This document shows positions 9,201 through 11,789 of a DNA stretch of 11,789 nucleotides, piece after piece; position 1 is the first letter of the stretch; each line of letters opens with the position of its first letter. This DNA is from Deltaproteobacteria bacterium (GTDB taxonomy: Bacteria; Desulfobacterota; Desulfuromonadia; Desulfuromonadales; BM103): NCBI GenBank assembly GCA_024636215.1, contig JAGXHL010000054.1, positions 1 through 11,789 on the forward strand. The letters run 5' to 3'. The notes beneath the pieces are model-generated. The model saw nothing but the letters and a program-made list of their open reading frames with translations, ran no database searches and was not told where the DNA came from. The position numbers were made by a program, and so were the translations under genes.

Positions 9201-9452
9201 GATAATGACCACGAAATCTTCTCGTTCATCGCTGAGTCGCGAACCAAGGCCCTTGGTGCCGTATTGCCTTTTGAAGCTTTTCTCAATGCTACGGTGAGTG
9301 TTGATGCCGTCGGCTCAAGAGATTTGGAAGCTACCTCAGGTTACGATAACAAGCGCTACTCGCATAGTCGTCAATTTCGATCGAATATCGTCAATGAGCA
9401 TAATTACTGGCGGAATTTCACGGTTGATTGCGGACTTTCAAATTCAAAATGA
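3240..9452 (+). CDS. giant exported protein: transglutaminase-like, Ig-like and alpha/beta hydrolase domains
   Basis: This encodes 2070 aa from TTG 3240 (2076 from ATG 3222). Residues 1-29 form a clear signal peptide ending AFA-A. A helical region leads to a transglutaminase-like domain (about 218-361) with His329 (EHIWVE) and Asp357 (PLDTSFK). The usual Cys position is Asp256 (GNDADQ). Residues 430-790 continue as in the N-terminal part of transglutaminase/RHS-type proteins, ending GYMLSGAIGGG. Two Ig-like domains follow (about 836-937 and 954-1084). Two acidic VNNDxD modules lie near 1369-1454 and 1519-1605, the second starting with an EF-hand loop, DGNRDRQIEFDE (1522-1533). The C-terminus is an alpha/beta hydrolase with HGWN (1756-1759), AHSQG (Ser1839) and a late DHE (His1991). 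It is the first gene after the riboswitch. Substrate and exact location (periplasm, surface or secreted) are unknown. Confidence 0.9.
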   Translation: MLQFCRFLTALAVLTSLFFSHGSFIAFAAQGSPVEEFSRALDRLLQDVEALAAELAEGVAGPQTQQALFLHAENFQACRLLLADHLLTREKRLEGGNLQAKTRHHALKAVFSERFRTLDPLLEKVLSQQALTWSELDALSAQLERLVTPEPGSLHGTVPYRQLQLQTVGPRFTPSVSPAYKSTSTHYIPADLQTIPDAPLSQAIYQQALKIAEASAKQNWDPVDLYEWVKNNIRTEWYWGSMKGAEETLRQGSGNDADQAALLIALLRAAGYPSRYVRGVVEFFPDLDMARRLTGIDDAARIGEFLRKAGIPHQAVMSGAEIVNYQLEHIWVETLIPYANYRGALADTQGKLWLPLDTSFKVADFNETGELDLSSQAEQPLASLRDDYLGSSEDLMPLEFVRTQVESLLAAGAPDVLYNSALHRRDHQPETLHILSAVPQFTELAVTGEYQQLPEELIHKVRFTASDAGPESELVFDLTLPVRDLSNQKVQISYQAESLADQETINSWGGLDNTPSYLVRLRPVLVVKGVRQVVGQKGFAVGDQFDLTVTMQSPSTSVTTENRVIAGYPQLLGIVAQDVVLPQAVAENAVADELLYQAALAYIEAWNRDETQLAELHNLVLARPLPTLVSLGGMMKVTELLGQPQSVSWQGLFLDADLRSVEAVVRNAGDDSRLLTFMQLSALQGSALEHRVLEEHFQVESISTARLLRLARNANLTLLTITAENLEAVLSELNLSPIVADDIRTAVAEGLVVQIPDQPVTVRDWTGTGYLKEVVATGNAGYMLSGAIGGGNTVLGKKFWPRDMADKMARPYRGEPNRDVTAAQSVTAITPWQVRQAVAGEELTAPLMVRVADEKGRPVAGAPVLFTVNKGGGQLLDDRAEPAATVSALTLTTGDDGIARARFIPGESVFNHPIVISRPGDTEANIAGENLISVQLATGSFATLDDPVIVLGFAGQPDPQKLQLIGAGRIGDVLSYTGDSGVILYDRFGNPVANHAVTFEMQDAVANANSDCLNTSPSSASAGAEIIEVGEACLNQLPVRGECGRAASSLTMRSRSDGSAMVGVMLGGLADAVYPLVATLETTATPASQFVLNQHAAGNGACGAAPQPVDKLILTYPRLQDAEGRNVDARPVGSLARINVKSYLLYEDATEQADAESLSCSPAPDLTCKQMLGNGEFSIAAPDQVLGNHVPLKRVTTLAESTAMPYLYGLDISLTAGLNQIPLSATASYERAVFINQCSGCAEKDQLQQKNVGPIEATAEIWGVALQTPDTLVARVDDTGRLLSDTAFAYTIEPAGYVAGMAQVLIYADGELWESILAATSGTAEVIIPAGYTFLPNKTYHIQLLLGNPGDANRISSQKVPVLPIVSKVDLRIDGLPELIEDQVGAFVLLNNDFDESDRDASVTLSDIETTTMIPEDDELKRAWLHIDDADMLNGTWQLQADNPSELRIYYEHGGQRFLINPGDPPQLITETPLTLPLYLEGVAESPDIHANRLTLTYISSQGIEISDSLPLTVLYFDLAVDGNRDRQIEFDEREDESALFWVNNDHDVETFSFGDLVKVEDDEESGDDSLDNKIPCRRDLEDFSRMQVDLGATVKSGQMSFSAEIVAHNKSVQPRVNIFPAVSLTDDYLGLENDPAMSLSQVAAKMLAAVGEEQVAFPLDAAGSVETFGYLYEGRSHGQGRFVLKARYNGVPVLQRTVDLSLYDISYFYDHYLVEGGGNAELTVNPKVNPVGVDEQSSREALYQGFSDEYVMFVHGWNVKPWEKKRWAETVFKRLWWQGYKGRVGLFDWPCQTLPSLDVLVNYDRSEYLAWNSAKALTAVLEALHREDALNISLLAHSQGNVVVGESLRLANANTVKTYVASQAALSASLYSGEYPTVSMLPALALDRFDTPAVMSLYPGRAPLQNYFVEVPGKIETLINYFNRKDYALVEAGPLTPGWEYNNQTRPDNSIGYGYDGDTEDYSKNVGNSGFYRDTLTTPRRDLTFPDNDHEIFSFIAESRTKALGAVLPFEAFLNATVSVDAVGSRDLEATSGYDNKRYSHSRQFRSNIVNEHNYWRNFTVDCGLSNSK

Positions 9453-9459
9453 GGATCTT

Positions 9460-10527
9460 ATGAACCAGGTTGTATGTAAATCAAAATTTATTCTGTGCGT
9501 AACCATGTTCACTCTCTTTCTTGCTCTTCCCGCTTTGGCGTGGCAACCAGATCATAAACCACCGCCCGAGCAGTTGAAGAAACTGGAGAAAATGAACGAT
9601 CAACGCCGCAAGCAGAAAAACACGACGGCGCTGCTGTTTGGAAAAGTTATAGACTTCTCGGGAGAACCCGTAGCCGGTGCGACTGTCACCATGAGGTTAA
9701 GTGCTGTTCCCAGAACGATCCTGCATAATGACCAAAGACTTGTCACCACGAAGACGAATGCCGATGGCACTTTCACGTTCGAAAATACCGGGTTTATGTA
9801 TTACCTGGTCGATATCGTCTGCGACGGGTATCAGTTCAGGATGGAATATAACAAGAGCCGAAGTTTGGAGTTTCGGCCCAATATCCGTGCTTCAGGCAAG
9901 GGGTACGAGCCGGACAAGCCGATGATTTTCAAAGTTCGTAAAAAAGCCCCACCGGCATTTGTCCTCACGGGAGGCTGGCGGTTTTTTCTCGAAGAGGGTG
10001 AGCAGAAATTGCTGGATCTATATCGAAGAGATTGGGCCTCTCCTGATCGCATGACTACCAAGAAGATGAGTCGTCCTGATTGGAAGACCGATGTCAGTAT
10101 CAGGGTAGAAAAAAATGGTGATAACTTCAAGTTGATTTTGGAAGCCGTCAATGAAGATTCCGGCTTTGTTGTGGAACAGCATGAGTTCATAGAAGAAATG
10201 ACAGAAGCACCACAGCAGGGCTATCGGCAAAAGCTGGTGTTGCCGTTCAACAAGGATCGCGGCGGCCGACTGTTTGCCTATGTCAAAAGCGACGGAGGTT
10301 TGTTCTACAGCAAGATCTCCGTGTATTACGCCAATCGAGGAGGCGAGAATTCTGTTGAGCTTGATTGGAGCAATTTTACCAATGTGGCCGGCAATAGAGA
10401 CCTGGAATTTGTTCATGAAATCGCGGCTCAGTATCTTAAAGATCAGAGAGAGAACAGACGGCCCGGGGTAAGGCGTAAGCATTTGATTTCAGGCAGTGTG
10501 GAAATGCCGGTGCTTGGGGTCGAATGA
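9460..10527 (+). CDS. exported protein with carboxypeptidase-regulatory-like domain
   Basis: This encodes 355 aa. The start at ATG 9460 is preceded by GAGGA (9451-9455), which overlaps the end of the giant gene, and only 7 bp separate the two genes, so they are co-transcribed and probably translationally linked. A longer frame runs upstream to 9298 but overlaps the giant gene and lacks a signal. Residues 1-27 are a signal peptide (ALPALA-W). A charged, Lys/Arg/Glu-rich linker (28-53) is followed by a beta-rich segment, GKVIDFSGEPVAGATVTM to about residue 150, with ADGTFTFENTG. This is typical of carboxypeptidase D regulatory-like (CarboxypepD_reg) domains, which are Ig-like structural modules. 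Residues 150-355 are unrecognised, with no transmembrane helix. A structural partner role for the giant protein is inferred only from context. Confidence 0.85.
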   Translation: MNQVVCKSKFILCVTMFTLFLALPALAWQPDHKPPPEQLKKLEKMNDQRRKQKNTTALLFGKVIDFSGEPVAGATVTMRLSAVPRTILHNDQRLVTTKTNADGTFTFENTGFMYYLVDIVCDGYQFRMEYNKSRSLEFRPNIRASGKGYEPDKPMIFKVRKKAPPAFVLTGGWRFFLEEGEQKLLDLYRRDWASPDRMTTKKMSRPDWKTDVSIRVEKNGDNFKLILEAVNEDSGFVVEQHEFIEEMTEAPQQGYRQKLVLPFNKDRGGRLFAYVKSDGGLFYSKISVYYANRGGENSVELDWSNFTNVAGNRDLEFVHEIAAQYLKDQRENRRPGVRRKHLISGSVEMPVLGVE

Positions 10528-10886
10528 TGAAACCAACAACACTCTCATTCATAATCCTGTTGCTTGCCTGCAGCGCAGTATCGGCAAGCGACCTCAACAG
10601 CAGAATTCTGAAGATTTCAGCAGCAGACCACGCCGTTGTCGTCAAAACAACTGACGGCACGTTGGAGCTGCTCAAACTGGGCGACACGATCGACGATGAC
10701 AAGCGAATTATCGGTTTCGAAGGCGATCATGTTGTTCTGGAGGGACCTGGCGAGTGGGGGCCCGTCAGGTATATCGTTGATGTGTCAGCAGGGCCAATGC
10801 ATATATCAACTATGACACGCAGGCCGTTGGAGAAGCACCTTTGGAGGGGTGGGGACGTGATGCCGTCGAACACGAATTCACGCTGA
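10524..10886 (+). CDS. small exported protein of unknown function
   Basis: This encodes 120 aa and overlaps the previous gene by ATGA (10524-10527), implying translational coupling as the third operon gene. Residues 1-21 form a signal peptide. Cleavage could be at VSA-S (after 21), or LLAC could act as a lipobox with Cys16. The mature part has a compact beta pattern: RILKIS, AVVVKTTDGTLELLKLGDTIDDDKRIIGFEGDHVVLEGP. This is reminiscent of the small periplasmic domains of PilP/GspC-type proteins (GDxIxxxxxIxxIxxxxVxL), but I would not name it on that basis. The C-terminus (about 102-120) is basic and low in structure. The stop codon is the first TGA of the left arm of the downstream structured element, so the tail may have been altered by that element's arrival. 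Confidence 0.75.
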   Translation: MMKPTTLSFIILLLACSAVSASDLNSRILKISAADHAVVVKTTDGTLELLKLGDTIDDDKRIIGFEGDHVVLEGPGEWGPVRYIVDVSAGPMHISTMTRRPLEKHLWRGGDVMPSNTNSR

Positions 10887-11070
10887 AGTTATCCCGCGCA
10901 TGTCATCTAATGCAATGCAATGCCGGGCAAGTTACGACGAACCGGGAGGGGAGCCGTCGAGAAGCGGAGGGGCTTCTTAAACCTGCCCATAAGTGGCGTG
11001 GGATAACTTCATCCCCAATGAAATGAAATGTTATGTGGTTGGGCCCGCCGCCCCCGGCGGGCCGGATTTT
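10875..11070 (+). ncRNA. structured element, copy 1 (basal stem, GGAGGG hairpins, terminator)
   Basis: A 16-bp stem (TGAAGTTATCCCGCGC 10884-10899 with GCGTGGGATAACTTCA 10996-11011, one G-U) encloses 96 nt. Inside are GGGCA/TGCCC (10925-10929 with 10984-10988), CGACG/CGTCG (10935-10939 with 10955-10959) and GAAGC/GCTTC (10961-10965 with 10972-10976). The last two hairpins both show GGAGGG in the loop. After the stem come TCCCC, AATG-type short repeats and a GC-rich hairpin with a T-run. Copy 2 has the same order. I could not assign a known RNA family. It may also be a mobile palindromic repeat. Confidence 0.6.
11042..11070 (+). terminator. GC-rich terminator ending structured element 1
   Basis: A 9-bp stem GGCCCGCCG/CGGCGGGCC (11042-11050 with 11055-11063) has a CCCC loop and is followed by GGATTTT. 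The T-run is short and offset by three bases. It is the first terminator after the riboswitch operon and may end it. Confidence 0.7.
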
Positions 11071-11088
11071 GGAGAAACGTGAAGGGAC

Positions 11089-11109
11089 AGTGATCAGTGA
11101 TCAGTGATC
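11089..11109. repeat. three-copy heptamer AGTGATC
   Basis: Three perfect tandem copies of AGTGATC lie between the two structured elements. They are followed by TGATAACCC and an AAAGGAGG stretch (11126-11132) that has no credible start codon downstream. Confidence 0.85.
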
Positions 11110-11152
11110 TGATAACCCATTTATAAAGGAGGAAGTGGCATCGTCAAAAGCG

Positions 11153-11357
11153 AAATCACACTGAAATTATCTCGCAACATGCAATGCAATAGATCAACCG
11201 GAGGGACATGCAATCTGGTGCTCGCATGCGAGCCCATGACCAATGGAGGGACTTCAATGCGATAGCGAATGGAGGGACCGCGAGATAATTTCAATCCCCT
11301 TATGTAATGCGATGCAATGTCGCTGTGGCCCGCCATGAACTGGCGGGCCAATTTTTT
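11153..11357 (+). ncRNA. structured element, copy 2 (diverged paralogue of copy 1)
   Basis: A perfect 14-bp stem (TGAAATTATCTCGC 11162-11175 with GCGAGATAATTTCA 11280-11293) aligns with the stem of copy 1. Two pairs differ with both strands changed (G-C to A-T and C-G to T-A), and one pair is G-U versus G-C. The interior holds three GGAGGGAC motifs (11200, 11246 and 11271), a 14-bp palindrome GCTCGCATGCGAGC (11220-11233) and ATGCAATGCAAT. After the stem come ATCCCC, TATGTAATGCGATGCAATG and a terminator hairpin. Upstream flanks (CGTC...TCACAC) also match copy 1. Order and covariation indicate a conserved fold. Its identity is unknown. Confidence 0.65.
11326..11357 (+). terminator. strong intrinsic terminator ending structured element 2
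   Basis: A perfect 10-bp stem TGGCCCGCCA/TGGCGGGCCA (11326-11335 with 11341-11350) has a 5-nt loop TGAAC and is followed by TTTTTT (11352-11357). It is better formed than the matching hairpin of copy 1. Confidence 0.9.
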
Positions 11358-11378
11358 AAGAACTTTATATCGAACGTT

Positions 11379-11511
11379 GAAGGCGGGGGCTGAAGGCGGG
11401 GGCTGGGGGCTGGGGGCTGGGGGCTGGGGACTTGGGACTTGGGACTTGGGACTTGGGACTTGGGGCGCGTGGCGCGTGGCGCGTGGCGCGTGGCGCGTGG
11501 CGCGTGGCGCG
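11379..11511. repeat. three abutting heptamer arrays (GGGGGCT, GGGACTT, GGCGCGT)
   Basis: Two 13-bp units GAAGGCGGGGGCT (11379-11404) lead into GGGGGCT copies to 11425, then GGGACTT x5 (11427-11461), then GGCGCGT x6 plus a partial copy (11464-11511). One or two extra G bases shift the phase at each junction. The first two arrays fit the pattern of four or more G3+ runs with short loops, so the plus strand could form G-quadruplexes. Frames read through here give only low-complexity peptides. Confidence 0.93.
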
Positions 11512-11709
11512 AAAAACCAACCCTGTGATGCAATGATTCTGGATGTTTGGTTTAGTCATTTGCTTCAAGAAAGCTGTGTAGCTAGGCCCCCCATGAATAG
11601 GGCCGGATCCCATGCTCAGAATCCTATAGAATCCTCCGAAACCTGGCAAAGGAATATGCCCTCCGCTAGCAGTCTGTCTGACTATACGGGCCGAAGCGAA
11701 AATTTGGAT
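11512..11709. other. gene-free segment with hairpins and a degenerate terminator-like motif
   Basis: AAACCAA/TTGGTTT (11514-11520 with 11547-11553) flanks a GATGCAATGATT segment like that in the structured elements. GGCCC/GGGCC (11585-11589 with 11600-11604) around CCCATGAATA, followed by GGAT, resembles the element terminators and may be a remnant. A short direct repeat AGAATCCT lies at about 11619-11635. I see no gene. Confidence 0.45.
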
Positions 11710-11789
11710 GTTTGAGAACAGATTTTAGCTCATTTGCAGGTTCATAGCCGTAGCTATGGACCAAAAAGGAGCTGAAATATGGGCCAAAC
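11710..11789. repeat. nested palindromic repeat at the window end (REP-like)
   Basis: There are three nested complementary blocks: GTTTG/CAAAC (11710-11714 with 11785-11789), ATTTTAGCTC/GAGCTGAAAT (11722-11731 with 11769-11778, one G-U) and GGTTCATAGC/GCTATGGACC (11739-11748 with 11753-11762, one G-U) with a CGTA loop. It may extend past the window. There is no T-tract suggesting a terminator and no tRNA-like arms. It is most likely a dispersed palindromic repeat. Confidence 0.7.

Noticed and set aside
9298..9459. Longer N-terminus for the 355-aa protein
   Set aside because: It would overlap the giant gene by about 150 bp in another frame and bury the signal peptide; ATG 9460 has a good ribosome binding site.
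10884..11011. Integron attC site
   Set aside because: The core orientation is inside-out: GTTATC is on the left and GATAAC on the right, and the RYYYAAC/GTTRRRY consensus is not met.
11126..11160. Small gene after the AAAGGAGG stretch
   Set aside because: The only start (GTG 11135) is too close to the site and the frame ends after nine codons.
10875..11357. Retron msr-msd or group II intron fragment
   Set aside because: Paired a1/a2-like arms are present but no reverse transcriptase or intron domain V lies in the window.
11317..11715. Open frames across the GGGGGCT/GGGACTT/GGCGCGT arrays on both strands
   Set aside because: The peptides are pure translations of 7-bp repeats (frame cycles every 21 bp), with no ribosome binding site or conserved domain.
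11710..11789. tRNA gene
   Set aside because: The fold is nested on one axis, not a cloverleaf; no anticodon arm, T-loop or CCA acceptor pattern.

Overview
The window looks like a chromosomal segment of a Desulfuromonadales/Geobacter-like bacterium (Desulfobacterota). This is inferred from a GEMM-I riboswitch with the Geobacter-style core AAAGCCACGGGTCT, a PxxKW-type cysteine-rich small protein, a YkgJ-type Cys-cluster protein, and a giant secreted protein whose N-terminal half resembles the transglutaminase-like proteins common in that order.

Layout. Positions 1-222 hold heptameric tandem repeats, including 28 uninterrupted copies of a 7-mer. A minus-strand PxxKW gene (318-596) has its own strong terminator (262-289). 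A YkgJ-family gene (808-1119) lies divergently on the plus strand. A branched inverted repeat (1157-1271) separates it from a phosphoglucomutase/phosphomannomutase gene (1320-2741). A 498-bp leader follows, carrying a GEMM-I riboswitch (3081-3161) fused to a rho-independent terminator (3148-3188). Next is a three-gene operon whose products all have export signals: a 2070-aa protein with a transglutaminase-like fold, Ig-like domains, an EF-hand-like loop and an alpha/beta hydrolase domain (3240-9452); a 355-aa protein with a carboxypeptidase-regulatory-like domain (9460-10527); and a 120-aa envelope protein (10524-10886). The last 900 bp contain no convincing gene. They hold two diverged copies of a structured, terminator-ended element (about 10875-11070 and 11153-11357), a degenerate trace of a third, three abutting heptamer arrays (11379-11511) and a nested palindrome running to the window end (11710-11789).

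How it works together (inference). The cyclic-dinucleotide riboswitch looks like an antitermination switch. Bound aptamer would hold the 5' strand of the terminator, so the three-gene envelope operon would be read only when the ligand is present. The two positions that normally contact the ligand are not the usual G/A and C, so ligand identity or activity is open. The paired 3' elements have a basal stem with compensatory base changes, which is strong internal evidence for a conserved folded RNA or DNA structure I could not name.
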